Shown here: positions 25,565 through 35,210 of the stretch, piece after piece
Numbering within the stretch: position 1 is the stretch's first letter
Layout of the letters: each line of letters starts with the position of its first letter
NCBI RefSeq assembly: GCF_051487185.1
Contig: NZ_JAHVDK010000001.1
Location: 124,001 to 188,000 of the forward strand
Direction: 5' to 3'
DNA: 64,000 nt
Origin: Inquilinus limosus_F
Lineage (GTDB): Bacteria; Pseudomonadota; Alphaproteobacteria; DSM-16000; Inquilinaceae
Position numbers and translations under genes: made by a program
The notes under the pieces: generated by a model
Told to the model about the DNA's origin: nothing
The model's input: only the letters and a program-made list of their open reading frames with translations
Database searches by the model: none

Positions 25565-27471
25565 CAGAAGGCCTGCCCGATGCTGATGTAGAGCTGAAAG
25601 CTGTCGTCGCTCTTGCGCTTGTTCAGCGGGAAGGCGACGTCGGCGCGGATCGGCCCGATGCCGGTGTAGTAGCGGGCGCCCAGCCCGGCCGCGTATTGGA
25701 TGTCGCTGCCGAAATCCGGGACGCTCTTCTCATAGACGCCGCCGGCATCGAAGAAGGGCACGATGCCGATCGTGTCGGTGATCTTGTAGCGCAGCTCCAG
25801 ACTGCCGATGATCGAGCTCAGCCCCCCGGTCGGGTTGTCGTGCTCGTCCAGCGGGCCGATGCTCTGGTACTTGTAGCCGCGGACGCTGCCGCCGCCGCCG
25901 GCGTAGAGACGCTTGTCGGGCGGCACCTCGTCCAGGGTCGGGCCGGCGATGCTGCTGATGCCCAGCTGTCCGGCCAGGACGATGTCGCCGTCGCCGCCGG
26001 ACAGGTCGAGATAGGCCGACCCCAGCGCCTTGGTCACGATCATGTCGACCGAGGAGCCGAGGAAGGTGGGGTAGGGGGTGAAGGACAACTGCGCGCGGTA
26101 ACCCTTGGTCGGGTTCAGCAGGTTGTCGGTGGTGTCGATCTTGGCGCCGAGCGGAATGCCGACGAAGGTGTAGTCCCAGACCCCGTGCTCGTTCTCGACA
26201 TGGCCGATCTCGAAGCTGAGGCCGGCCAGCAAATCGATCTGCTTGGTGTAGTGATAGGTGGCAATGCCCTGCACCGTGCCGCGGGTGCTGGTGTAGGCGT
26301 CCAGCACCTCACGCACCGCCTCGGCCTTGGCGTCGAAGGTGGTGTTGCGGTCGAGGAAGCCCGGCACCTTCAGGCTGACGCCGAACTTGAAGTTCGGCTC
26401 GGTTGCGTTGTTGTAGCCGAGGCCGCTGACCTCGCCGTCGATCCGCAGTTGCTCGGCCCCGCCCCACAGGTTGCGGTGGCCCCAATAGGCGTTGACCCCG
26501 GCGCCGTAATTGGTCTCGTACTTGGCACCGAAGCCGATGAAGCGCAGCGGCCGCTCCTTCACCGCGATGGTCACCGGCACGTTGCCCTGGGCGTCCACCT
26601 GGTCCGCGGTGGTGACCCGGACATTGCTGAACACGCCGAGATCGGCCAGGTCCTTGCGCAGGTCCTGGATCTGCTCCGGCGAATAGGTCTGGCCGGTGAC
26701 GAAGGGCACGCGGCTGAGAATGAAGCTTTCCCTGACCGTGTCCTCGCCCTCCACCGTGACCGGGCCGAAGCCGGCCTTGGGCCCCGGATCCAGCACCTCG
26801 GTCAGGTCCATGGTCCGGTCGGCATGGTCGACCACCGCGTCGCGCGACGGCACCTTGGCCAGCGGGTAGCCCTGGTCGTTCATCTGCGCCACCATGGCCC
26901 CCTCGGCGCTGAGAATGGTGGCCGACAGCGCCGGCTCGCCGGGGTCGAGGCCGAGCGGGGCCCGGTCGATCGTCACCGGCAGCTGCTCCGATCCCTGGGT
27001 GTCGGTCAGCCGCACGGTCTTGAACTTATAAGATGGACCGAGATCGATCTTGATCGAGACCTTGACCGGATCCTTGCTCTGCCGCGCCGTCAGCCGGTCG
27101 ATCAGCCCCGGATCGTCCAGGCCCACGCCGTCGATGGTGATGTGGACCTCGCCGCCGTAATAGGACAGGGCGCCGAGCGCGCCGTACAGCCGGTCGCGGT
27201 CCGCCAGCGCCCGGCGGACCAGCCCGACCGGGCCGGAAGGCGGGCTGGACTGCAGCTTCAACAGGTTGGAGGCGCCGGTCAGCGCCGCCGTCGCGTTCTC
27301 GTCCGCAATCGGCTCCAGCGTGGCGGTATAGGGCAGCTCGTCGGGCAGCGGCGTCGCCTCGGCCGGCGCGTCGCCGTCGGTGGCCGGCTCGTCCTGGGCC
27401 AGCAGCCCTGCCGGGGGAATCAATGCGGCGAGGAGGCCGAGCCACCCGATCCTGCCCAGTCTTGTCCGCAA
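25564..27471 (-). CDS. tamA: Autotransporter assembly outer-membrane protein TamA (Omp85 family)
   Basis: An outer-membrane Omp85 protein: signal peptide, three POTRA domains (residues about 60-290, including SFILSRVPFVTGQTYSPEQI) and a 16-strand barrel with GGGGSVRGYKYQSIGP (the conserved GRGxxRG-type L6 motif) and the terminal strand SFQLYISIGQAF. TTG at 27471 is taken as start because GGGGGAG lies about eight bases before it and a compact signal peptide follows (RTRLGRIGWLGLLAALIPPA). GTG at 27552 is the alternative and would add 27 residues. Divergent from typA. Confidence 0.92.
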   Translation of the reverse strand: MRTRLGRIGWLGLLAALIPPAGLLAQDEPATDGDAPAEATPLPDELPYTATLEPIADENATAALTGASNLLKLQSSPPSGPVGLVRRALADRDRLYGALGALSYYGGEVHITIDGVGLDDPGLIDRLTARQSKDPVKVSIKIDLGPSYKFKTVRLTDTQGSEQLPVTIDRAPLGLDPGEPALSATILSAEGAMVAQMNDQGYPLAKVPSRDAVVDHADRTMDLTEVLDPGPKAGFGPVTVEGEDTVRESFILSRVPFVTGQTYSPEQIQDLRKDLADLGVFSNVRVTTADQVDAQGNVPVTIAVKERPLRFIGFGAKYETNYGAGVNAYWGHRNLWGGAEQLRIDGEVSGLGYNNATEPNFKFGVSLKVPGFLDRNTTFDAKAEAVREVLDAYTSTRGTVQGIATYHYTKQIDLLAGLSFEIGHVENEHGVWDYTFVGIPLGAKIDTTDNLLNPTKGYRAQLSFTPYPTFLGSSVDMIVTKALGSAYLDLSGGDGDIVLAGQLGISSIAGPTLDEVPPDKRLYAGGGGSVRGYKYQSIGPLDEHDNPTGGLSSIIGSLELRYKITDTIGIVPFFDAGGVYEKSVPDFGSDIQYAAGLGARYYTGIGPIRADVAFPLNKRKSDDSFQLYISIGQAF

Positions 27472-27733
27472 TCCCGCGCTCCCCCTTACGCCGCGCGCGC
27501 GGAGCTGCCCGCCGCTCGCGCTTCGGTTGTGCCTGATGGGAACACATACCACGCGGCTTTCGTTGCCTTAAATTTTCTCTCGTTTTGTCAACGATTTGCT
27601 GCACTCGGCTTGCGCTCGGCGCCGATCTGCCTATATTTCGCGGCAACGGCGGCTGGGGCGTTGGCAAGACGACCCGTCCGCCGTCCTTTGTTTTGCCCGC
27701 ACGCTTCCCGCCCTCCCGCCCCTTGGACGGACC

Positions 27734-29554
27734 ATGGATATCCGGAACATCGCCATCATCGCCCATGTCGATCATGGCAAGACCACGCTGATCGACGTGC
27801 TGCTGCGCCAGTCCGGGGCCTTCCGCGAGAATCAGCAGGTCGCCGAGCGGGTGATGGACTCGAACGACCTGGAGCGCGAGCGCGGCATCACCATCCTGGC
27901 GAAATGCACCTCGCTGGTGTGGAAGGATGTGCGCATCAACATCGTCGACACGCCGGGCCACGCCGATTTCGGCGGCGAGGTCGAGCGCATCCTGAACATG
28001 GTCGACGGCGTGGTGGTGCTGGTCGACGCGGCCGAGGGGCCGCTGCCGCAGACCAAGTTCGTCACCGGCAAGGCGCTGAAGCTGGGCCTGCGGCCGATCG
28101 TGCTGATCAACAAATGCGACCGGCCCGACGCCCGCCCGCATCAGGTGCATGACGAGGTGTTCGATCTGTTCGCCGCGCTCGACGCCAATGACGAGCAGCT
28201 CGACTTCCCGACCCTGTTCTCCTCGGCCAAGCAGGGCTGGGCGGCCGAGAGCCTGGAGGCGGAGCGGACCGACATGGCGCCGCTGTTCGACCTCGTGGTC
28301 AAGCATGTGCCGGCGCCGAAGGTCGAGGCCGATCAGCCCTTCCGCATGCTGGCGACCACGGTCGAGGCCAACCCCTATCTCGGCCGGGTGCTGACCGGGC
28401 GCGTCCTATCCGGCACGGTCAAGCCGAACATGTCGGTCAAGGCGCTGTCGCGCAGCGGCGAGACGATCGAGACCGGGCGGATCAGCCGCGTGCTGGCCTT
28501 CCGCGGCATCGAGCGGCAGCCGATCGATGCCGGCGAGGCCGGCGACATCGTCGCCATCGCCGGGCTGGAGACCGCGACCGTCGCCGACACGATCTGCGAC
28601 CCGTCGGTGACCGAGGCGCTGCCGGCCCAGCCGATCGACCCGCCGACCATCGCCATGACCTTCTCGGTCAATGACAGCCCCTTGGCCGGCACCGAGGGCG
28701 ACAAGGTCACCAGCCGTGTCATCCGCGCCCGGCTGTTCCGTGAGGCCGAGGGCAATGTCGCGCTGCGGATCACCGAGACCGCCGAGAAGGACGCCTTCGA
28801 GGTGGCCGGCCGCGGCGAGCTGCAGCTCGGCATCCTGATCGAGACCATGCGCCGCGAGGGCTTCGAGCTGTCGATCAGCCGGCCGCGCGTGGTGTTCAAG
28901 AAGGACGATTCGGGCCAGCTGCTGGAGCCGATCGAGGAGGTCACGATCGACGTCGACGAGGAGCATTCCGGCGTCGTCGTGCAGAAGCTGTCCGAGCGCA
29001 AGGGCGAGCTCTTGGAGATGCGGCCCTCGGGCGGCGGCAAGCAGCGCCTCGTCATGCTGGTGCCGACCCGCGGCCTGATCGGCTATCAGGGCGAGTTCCT
29101 GACCGATACCCGCGGCACCGGCGTCTTGAACCGGATCTTCCACGGCTACGCCCCGCACAAGGGCGCAATCGCCTCGCGCCACACCGGCGTGCTGATCTCC
29201 AACGCCCAGGGCGAGGCGGTGGCCTATGCGCTGTGGAACCTGGAGGATCGCGGCCCGATGCTGATCGAGCCGCAGGCCAAGGTCTATCAGGGCATGATCA
29301 TTGGCGAGCACACCCGCGGCAACGACCTCGAGGTCAATGTCCTGAAGGGCAAGCAGCTGACCAACATCCGCGCCGCCGGCAAGGACGACGCGGTGCGCCT
29401 GACCCCGCCGATCCAGATGACGCTGGAGCGGGCGCTGACCTACATCAACGACGACGAGCTGGTCGAGGTCACCCCGAAGACCATCCGCCTGCGCAAGCAG
29501 ATCCTCGACCCGAACGAGCGCAAGAAGATCGAGCGGCAGAGGAAAGAGGCCTGA
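27734..29554 (+). CDS. typA: Translational GTPase TypA/BipA
   Basis: A 606-residue ribosome-associated GTPase involved in 50S assembly and stress growth. G motifs are AHVDHGKTT (G1), RERGITI (G2), DTPGHADF (G3), NKCD (G4) and SSAK (G5), followed by EF-G-like domains II, III and V and the TypA-specific C-terminal domain (GYQGEFLTDTRGTGVLNRIF and KGKQLTNIRAAGKDD). The ATG at 27734 gives MDIRNIAIIAHVDHGK, the usual start. Single gene, convergent with a lipoprotein gene. Confidence 0.97.
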   Translation: MDIRNIAIIAHVDHGKTTLIDVLLRQSGAFRENQQVAERVMDSNDLERERGITILAKCTSLVWKDVRINIVDTPGHADFGGEVERILNMVDGVVVLVDAAEGPLPQTKFVTGKALKLGLRPIVLINKCDRPDARPHQVHDEVFDLFAALDANDEQLDFPTLFSSAKQGWAAESLEAERTDMAPLFDLVVKHVPAPKVEADQPFRMLATTVEANPYLGRVLTGRVLSGTVKPNMSVKALSRSGETIETGRISRVLAFRGIERQPIDAGEAGDIVAIAGLETATVADTICDPSVTEALPAQPIDPPTIAMTFSVNDSPLAGTEGDKVTSRVIRARLFREAEGNVALRITETAEKDAFEVAGRGELQLGILIETMRREGFELSISRPRVVFKKDDSGQLLEPIEEVTIDVDEEHSGVVVQKLSERKGELLEMRPSGGGKQRLVMLVPTRGLIGYQGEFLTDTRGTGVLNRIFHGYAPHKGAIASRHTGVLISNAQGEAVAYALWNLEDRGPMLIEPQAKVYQGMIIGEHTRGNDLEVNVLKGKQLTNIRAAGKDDAVRLTPPIQMTLERALTYINDDELVEVTPKTIRLRKQILDPNERKKIERQRKEA

Positions 29555-29579
29555 GGCGCTTCGGGGCCGGCGGTGACGA

Positions 29580-30305
29580 TCAGGTCGTCGGGCTCACACT
29601 GGAAGGCCGTGCCGGCGACTGGTCGACCCGATCCGCTCCGGCGATCGTCGCGCGGACCACTCCGGCGGCTATCTCCCGAAGAGCGTCCCAATCCTTGGGT
29701 GGCAGGTTCAGGGTCAGGTCCAGGACGGTCACATTCAGGGCGTAAGCGCCGATCAGCGTATCGGCGGAGACGGATCGCGTCGTCAGCGTCATGCCGGTGG
29801 GTGGCCCACGGGTAACGACATCGAAGCCTGCATACACGGCGTCGGTATCTGACCCGAGGGGGAGCCAGTCGCTGATGACCGTGCTGCTGCTGATGGCGTC
29901 CGGCGTCGACTTCCGCAGCATCGGGAAGACGGACTTGTTCGCGAGTTCGACATGCTTTGGATTCGCGACGCCGGCCAGATAGGCCTGCCGGGTCATGGCG
30001 GAGGGAACCGACTTGACACTGAACATCAGCCGGGTGCCGTGCCAGCGCTTCGTGGGGTCCCGCTCCGGGATGGGCTCGTCGCATGGTCGGAAGACCGCCA
30101 GCACCCGACCGCCGAGCTGGGACACCTGTTCGCGGGTTCGGGAAAACCCGGACGCCAACGGGTCCGCGTTGTCCGCCAGGCAGTACCCGGTGGGGGCAAC
30201 CACTCGGAATGGCGGCGCGCCCGATTGCAAGACAGGTGGCCGAGATGTCGGCGCGGCACAGGCCGAAAGTGCCGTTAGAAGGACTGCCAGTCCAAAAAAT
30301 CGCAT
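29580..30305 (-). CDS. Hypothetical lipoprotein
   Basis: A 241-residue protein with a lipoprotein signal: MRFFGLAVLLTALSAC, with lipobox LSAC at 13-16. The mature part shows GYCLADNADPLASGF and later RSVSADTLIGAYALNVTVLD, a pattern seen in alphaproteobacterial proteins without known function. The gene stands alone, with stops 25 bases from the typA stop. No recognised domain. Confidence 0.75.
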   Translation of the reverse strand: MRFFGLAVLLTALSACAAPTSRPPVLQSGAPPFRVVAPTGYCLADNADPLASGFSRTREQVSQLGGRVLAVFRPCDEPIPERDPTKRWHGTRLMFSVKSVPSAMTRQAYLAGVANPKHVELANKSVFPMLRKSTPDAISSSTVISDWLPLGSDTDAVYAGFDVVTRGPPTGMTLTTRSVSADTLIGAYALNVTVLDLTLNLPPKDWDALREIAAGVVRATIAGADRVDQSPARPSSVSPTT

Positions 30306-30375
30306 CGAGAAATCCCCCTACGCAATCCAGGAAGCCTAGCGCGGCGGCATCCCGGCGACGACGGAATTCCGGTCG

Positions 30376-31200
30376 TCAGCCCGGCAGCGGTTCCAGCCGC
30401 CAGTCGCCGCCCTGGCGGGCCAGCCGGGGCTGCAGCCAGGCCAGGGCCTCGCGCAGCGCCTCCTCCACGCCCCAGGGCAGGTTGACCAGGACGAGGCCTG
30501 AGCCGTTGAGGCGGGCCGGGAACAGCGTGTCGAACACGGTCAGCTCGGCCACCCGGGCGCGGGGCAGGGGTGGCAGCGTCGTCAGCATGGCGTCGACCGG
30601 CGGCCGGTCCTTGATCGGGTACCAGCCGGCGATCACCCCCTCCGGCCAGCGGCGATGCGCCGTGGTGATGCCGCGGGCGAGGCGCGCCAGCTCGTCCGGC
30701 TGCTCATAGGACGGGTCGAGCAACAGCAGGCCGCGCCGCGGCTGCGGCGGCAGCAGGCCGCGCAGCGCCTCCCAGGCGTCGCGGCGATGGATCGCAACCT
30801 GGCCGTCGCCGGCGAATTCGGCGCGCAGCGTCGCATGGTCCTCCGGATGCAGCTCGACCAGGGTCAGCCGGTCCTCCGGCCGCATCAGCGCCCGGACCAG
30901 CCGCGGCGACCCGGGATAGATCTCGAGCCGGCCGGACGGGTTGAACGTGCGGACCAGCTCGAGATAGCGCGCGACCGCGGCCGGCGCCTCCGGCGCCCGC
31001 TCGATCCGGGCGATGCCGTCGACATATTCGCCGGTCTTGGCCGCCTCGGCGGCGAGCGCATAGCGGCCGATGCCGGCGTGGAGGTCGAGCGCGGAGAAGG
31101 GTTTGTCCTTGCCGCGCAGCGCCTTCAGCAGCGCCACCAGCACCACGTGCTTGACGACGTCGGCATGGTTGCCGGCGTGGAAGGCGTGGCGGTAGTTCAT
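30376..31200 (-). CDS. rlmJ: 23S rRNA (adenine(2030)-N6)-methyltransferase RlmJ
   Basis: A 274-residue S-adenosylmethionine methyltransferase modifying A2030 of 23S rRNA. MNYRHAFHAGNHADVVKH at the N-terminus is the RlmJ signature, LDLHAGIGRY forms the cofactor loop, and LLDPSYEQ is the catalytic motif IV (DPPYE in E. coli; the serine form is tolerated in N6-adenine enzymes). The ATG overlaps the stop of the TPR methyltransferase gene by four bases. Also once named ComJ for a role in DNA utilisation. Confidence 0.95.
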   Translation of the reverse strand: MNYRHAFHAGNHADVVKHVVLVALLKALRGKDKPFSALDLHAGIGRYALAAEAAKTGEYVDGIARIERAPEAPAAVARYLELVRTFNPSGRLEIYPGSPRLVRALMRPEDRLTLVELHPEDHATLRAEFAGDGQVAIHRRDAWEALRGLLPPQPRRGLLLLDPSYEQPDELARLARGITTAHRRWPEGVIAGWYPIKDRPPVDAMLTTLPPLPRARVAELTVFDTLFPARLNGSGLVLVNLPWGVEEALREALAWLQPRLARQGGDWRLEPLPG

Positions 31201-32120
31201 GCCGCCCGCAGCACTGCGACCCAGCCGGGCAGCGGCACCTTTTTCTCGGTGCGGGTCCAGGCGGAGTCGATCTCGACCACGACGAAGCCGGCGCCGGCCG
31301 CGGCCGCGCGGACATAGTCGGCGGAGTGCTGGTAGCGGTGGTGGTCGCCCAGGCGCCAGCCCTCGCCCTCGGCGCCGTCATGTGCCTCCAGGGTGAGGGC
31401 GAACAGGCCGTCCGGCCGCAGCACCCGGCGGGTCGCGGCGAAGAGCGGCGCGAGATCGCCGATATAGACCGCGACGTCGGCCGCCAGGGCCAGGTCGTAC
31501 CGCTCCGGCCAGTCCGCCAGGGCGGCGACGATCTCGCCCGGCTCCAGCCGGTCATATAGCTTCCGCGCCATCGCCTGCAGGATCATGCCGGGCGACAGGT
31601 CGATGCCGTCCAGCCGGCGGCGGCGGTCGGCGAAGGCGAGGCCGGCCAGGCCGGTGCCGCAGCCGAGGTCGAGGATGTCGAGGTAGCCGTCTGCCGATGA
31701 GGTGGGCGGCGCCGCCCGGTCGACGGCGCGGCGCAGCAGCTCCGGCCCGCGATAGCGCAGGGCCTCGACCAGCGCGGCGTCGAAGCGCGGCGCGTACTGG
31801 TCGAACAAGGTGCGGACATGCGCCTCGGGCAGCTGTGCCGGCACCGGGGCGGCGCCGATCAGCGCCAGCCGCACCGCGGCGCCCATGCGGTCGTCCGGGT
31901 CCAGTTCCAGCGCAGCGTGATAAGCCGCGGCGGCATCGCCGCCGGCCGCCTCCAGCGCCTGGCCCAGCGCGTAGCGGCTCTCGACATCGCCGGGGTCGAT
32001 CTCGATCGCGGCGCGGATGGCGTCCGCGGCCTCGGCCGGCCGGCCTTCCGCCAGCAGGGCAAGACCGATCTCCAGGCGCCGGCGCGCCCGCGGATCGGGG
32101 GTGGGAAGGGGCAGTGTCAT
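31197..32120 (-). CDS. TPR-repeat class I methyltransferase
   Basis: A 307-residue protein. Residues about 10-90 form two to three tetratricopeptide repeats (EIGLALLAEGRPAEAADAIR and YALGQALEAAGGDAAAAYHA). Then comes a class I methyltransferase domain with motif I LDILDLGCGTGLAGLAF and motif LDGIDLSPGMI. The start at 32120 precedes LPTPDPRARRRLEIG; a longer in-frame reading to 32288 lacks a ribosome site. It is coupled to rlmJ by an ATGA overlap. The substrate is unknown; the TPR part suggests a protein target. Confidence 0.85.
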   Translation of the reverse strand: MTLPLPTPDPRARRRLEIGLALLAEGRPAEAADAIRAAIEIDPGDVESRYALGQALEAAGGDAAAAYHAALELDPDDRMGAAVRLALIGAAPVPAQLPEAHVRTLFDQYAPRFDAALVEALRYRGPELLRRAVDRAAPPTSSADGYLDILDLGCGTGLAGLAFADRRRRLDGIDLSPGMILQAMARKLYDRLEPGEIVAALADWPERYDLALAADVAVYIGDLAPLFAATRRVLRPDGLFALTLEAHDGAEGEGWRLGDHHRYQHSADYVRAAAAGAGFVVVEIDSAWTRTEKKVPLPGWVAVLRAA

Positions 32121-32360
32121 GGGTAGAAACGTCCGAAGCGCTGCGGCCGTGCCGCGGTCGCGCGCGGGCTTATAGCCGAAGCGCCCCCGAATCGTCGAGA
32201 GGCTCCCCGTGGGTCTCAGAGATCGCTTGAGAATGCGCTGGCGTGAGTCGACTGGCGGTGGTTCCGAGAACCGGAGCGCAGCGGACATGGAGGTCCGTGA
32301 GCACCGGAAGCGCAGGAACCGCCGTCAGGCGGCCGCGCCAGTAGCATTATCGAGCGATCT

Positions 32361-32867
32361 CTAGGCGGTGGTTGGGTAGACGAAGCCATCCGCCTCGTAG
32401 ACGCCGCCATAGGCGCCGGTGTCGGGGTTCCAGAACCGCACCGCGGTCCAGTCATTGTCGGCGGAGACGTCGATCACCGACTGCTCGCGGTAGATCCGGC
32501 GCCGGGTCGGCCCGTCATTGCCCCAGTTGGTGTGTGACACGGTGATCTCGCGCGAATTGCGCACCGAGACCACGACCGAGATGTGGCCGGCGCTCAGCCG
32601 GTCCGACCGGCCGAGCACCAGCACGGCGCCGGAGCGCGGTGCGCTGCCCTTGCCGTAGACCCCGTCGGCCTGATCCCACCAGGTCCAGGCATCGCCCCGG
32701 ATCTGGATGCCGGAGACGGCGCGGGCATAGGGCACGCATTCCTCCGGCGCGTTGGCGGTGACATAGCGGGCGATGCCGCTTCCGGTCGGGTTGCGCACGA
32801 TCTCCGGCCCGCCGCCGCAGGCGGCCAGGACCAGCGCGACCGACAGCACGCAGGCGCGTCGAAGCAT
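32361..32867 (-). CDS. CHAP-domain lipoprotein (probable peptidoglycan amidase)
   Basis: A 168-residue lipoprotein with lipobox LAAC at 14-17. The CHAP domain follows, with the likely nucleophile C44 in EECVPYAR, histidine H95 in AGHISVVV and a downstream HTNWGNDG segment. CHAP enzymes cut peptidoglycan amide bonds; here it would act in the periplasm, anchored to a membrane. Separated by 240 bases of featureless sequence from the methyltransferase gene. Confidence 0.85.
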   Translation of the reverse strand: MLRRACVLSVALVLAACGGGPEIVRNPTGSGIARYVTANAPEECVPYARAVSGIQIRGDAWTWWDQADGVYGKGSAPRSGAVLVLGRSDRLSAGHISVVVSVRNSREITVSHTNWGNDGPTRRRIYREQSVIDVSADNDWTAVRFWNPDTGAYGGVYEADGFVYPTTA

Positions 32868-33011
32868 CGCTCGCTCTCAACCGAAGACTCAGAAATCCAC
32901 CCCAGTGCGTTGGAATGTAGATGTTTTTAGGAATGCGATCAAGTGCGAGGCGAAGCGGCGAGGCCGTGGGCCTTCGAGACGGATAGGGGGGCGCCTCCGG
33001 TCAGCCGCTGC

Positions 33012-33040
33012 TTGACATCCCGTCCCCGGGCGCGCTCTGA
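33012..33040 (+). promoter_or_regulatory. Possible thiC promoter
   Basis: TTGACA at 33012-33017 is a perfect -35 hexamer; TCTGAT, 18 bases later, is a weak -10. Transcription from here would begin just before the TPP riboswitch, as expected. Confidence 0.45.
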
Positions 33041-33047
33041 TCGGGGC

Positions 33048-33148
33048 GTTCCGAGGGGAGCTCCGGTAGGGAGCTGAGACACCACACCATTCGCGACGTG
33101 GGAACCCTTCGAACCTGATCCGGGTCGTGCCGGCGTAGGGAATGGAAC
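33048..33148 (+). ncRNA. TPP riboswitch (THI element)
   Basis: The conserved core is present in order: GGGGAGC, GCTGAGA at 33073-33079, ACCCTTCGAACCTGATC at 33104-33120 and CCGGCGTAGGGAA at 33131-33143. It binds thiamine pyrophosphate and would lower expression of thiC, whose ATG is 80 bases downstream. No clear terminator follows, so control is probably at translation. Confidence 0.95.
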
Positions 33149-33227
33149 CACATGCGCGCTCAGCCGCCTTCTTTCCAGCTTTCCGTCCTTGGCACGCCCT
33201 CAATCCGTTCGATCGAGGAGGACGCCG

Positions 33228-35033
33228 ATGCCCAAGGACGCCATCCCCACAACCGTCACCACCGGCCCGCTGCCGGCGTCGCGCAAGATCCATGTGCCCG
33301 GCGAGCGCCATCCCGATCTGCGCGTCGCCATGCGCGAGATCGAGCTGTCGCCGGAGTCGGGCGAGCCGCCGCTCCGGGTCTATGACGCCTCCGGCCCCTA
33401 CACCGACCCCGACGCGCTGATCGACATCGGCACCGGCCTGCAGCCTTTGCGCGCCGGCTGGATCGCCGCCCGCGGCGACGTCGAGGCCTATGACGGCCGT
33501 GCCGTGCGGCCGGAGGACGACGGCCGCCGCCCCGGCGAGGCGGCCAACCTGTTCGAGTTCCGGCGCGGCGACCGGCGGCCGCTCCGGGCCAAGGGCGGCA
33601 CCGCGGTGACGCAGATGGCCTATGCCCGCGCCGGCATCGTCACGCCGGAGATGGAGTATGTCGCGATCCGCGAGACTCTCGGCCGCGAGCGCCTCAGGGA
33701 GGAGGCGGCGCGCGACGGCGAGAGCTTCGGCGCTGCGATCCCGGACCACGTCACGCCGGAATTCGTGCGCGACGAGGTCGCGCGCGGCCGCGCCATCATC
33801 CCTTCCAACATCAACCACCCGGAATCCGAGCCGATGATCATCGGCCGCAACTTCCTGGTGAAGGTGAACGCCAATATCGGCAACTCCGCCGTCACCTCCT
33901 CGATCGCGGAGGAGGTGGAGAAGATGGTGTGGGCGATCCGCTGGGGCGCCGACACGGTCATGGACCTGTCGACCGGCCGCAACATCCACACCACCCGGGA
34001 ATGGATCCTGCGCAATTCCCCGGTGCCGATCGGCACAGTGCCGATCTACCAGGCGCTGGAGAAGGTCGGCGGCGTGGCCGAGGACCTGACCTGGGAGATC
34101 TTCCGCGACACGCTGATCGAGCAGGCGGAGCAGGGGGTGGACTATTTCACCATCCATGCCGGGGTGCGGCTGCCCCACATCCCGCTGACGGCCAAGCGGG
34201 TCACCGGCATCGTCAGCCGCGGCGGCTCTATCATGGCGAAATGGTGCCTGGCGCATCACCGCGAGAGCTTCCTCTACACCCATTTCCGCGAGATCTGCGC
34301 GATCATGCGGGCCTATGACGTGGCCTTCTCGCTGGGCGACGGGCTGCGCCCCGGCTCGATCGCCGACGCCAATGACGCGGCCCAGTTCGCCGAGCTGGAG
34401 ACGCTGGGCGAGCTGACGAAGATCGCCTGGGAACACGATGTCCAGGTGATGATCGAAGGCCCCGGCCATGTGCCGATGCACAAGATCAAGGCCAATATGG
34501 ACAAGCAGCTCGCCGCCTGCGGCGAGGCGCCGTTCTACACGCTCGGGCCGCTCACCACCGACATCGCGCCGGGCTACGACCACATCACCTCCGGCATCGG
34601 CGCGGCGATGATCGGCTGGTTCGGCACGGCGATGCTCTGCTACGTCACGCCGAAGGAGCATCTCGGCCTGCCGAACCGCGATGACGTCAAGACTGGCGTC
34701 ATCACCTACAAGATCGCGGCCCATGCCGCCGACCTGGCCAAGGGTCATCCGGCGGCGCAGGCACGCGACGACGCCTTGTCCCGCGCCCGCTTCGAATTCC
34801 GCTGGCGCGACCAGTTCAACCTGTCGCTCGACCCGGACACGGCGCTGGCCTTCCATGACGAGACGCTGCCGGCAGAGGGCGCCAAGACGGCGCATTTCTG
34901 CTCGATGTGCGGCCCGAAATTCTGCTCGATGAAGATCACGCAGGAGATCCGGGCCAGCGCCGAGGCGGGGATGGCGGAGATGGCGGCGCGGTTCCGCGAG
35001 GGCGGCGGGGAGATCTACCGCGCGGCCGAGTGA
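33228..35033 (+). CDS. thiC: Phosphomethylpyrimidine synthase ThiC
   Basis: A 601-residue radical SAM enzyme converting aminoimidazole ribotide to the thiamine pyrimidine unit. The non-canonical iron-sulfur motif CSMCGPKFC (CX2CX4C) is near the C-terminus, and IEGPGHVPMHKIKAN, GSIMAKWCLAHHRE and NINHPESEPMIIG are hallmarks. ATG at 33228 has GAGGAGGA six bases upstream. Controlled by the TPP riboswitch. No other thi gene lies beside it, so the remaining pathway is elsewhere. Confidence 0.97.
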   Translation: MPKDAIPTTVTTGPLPASRKIHVPGERHPDLRVAMREIELSPESGEPPLRVYDASGPYTDPDALIDIGTGLQPLRAGWIAARGDVEAYDGRAVRPEDDGRRPGEAANLFEFRRGDRRPLRAKGGTAVTQMAYARAGIVTPEMEYVAIRETLGRERLREEAARDGESFGAAIPDHVTPEFVRDEVARGRAIIPSNINHPESEPMIIGRNFLVKVNANIGNSAVTSSIAEEVEKMVWAIRWGADTVMDLSTGRNIHTTREWILRNSPVPIGTVPIYQALEKVGGVAEDLTWEIFRDTLIEQAEQGVDYFTIHAGVRLPHIPLTAKRVTGIVSRGGSIMAKWCLAHHRESFLYTHFREICAIMRAYDVAFSLGDGLRPGSIADANDAAQFAELETLGELTKIAWEHDVQVMIEGPGHVPMHKIKANMDKQLAACGEAPFYTLGPLTTDIAPGYDHITSGIGAAMIGWFGTAMLCYVTPKEHLGLPNRDDVKTGVITYKIAAHAADLAKGHPAAQARDDALSRARFEFRWRDQFNLSLDPDTALAFHDETLPAEGAKTAHFCSMCGPKFCSMKITQEIRASAEAGMAEMAARFREGGGEIYRAAE

Positions 35034-35210
35034 CCATTGCCCCCCGGGCCGGCCGCTCCGTGCGGACCGAGATGAAAATCATTCTTGGTGCGCGCGGACA
35101 CGACCGGTATAGGACTCGCAGCGGAATTTGACCGCTGGTGGCCCGGGGCGGATCCGTTCCGTCCCGGGCCATCGTCGATGGCGTGCAGCGCTCGGCGCGA
35201 GGAGATTTTG

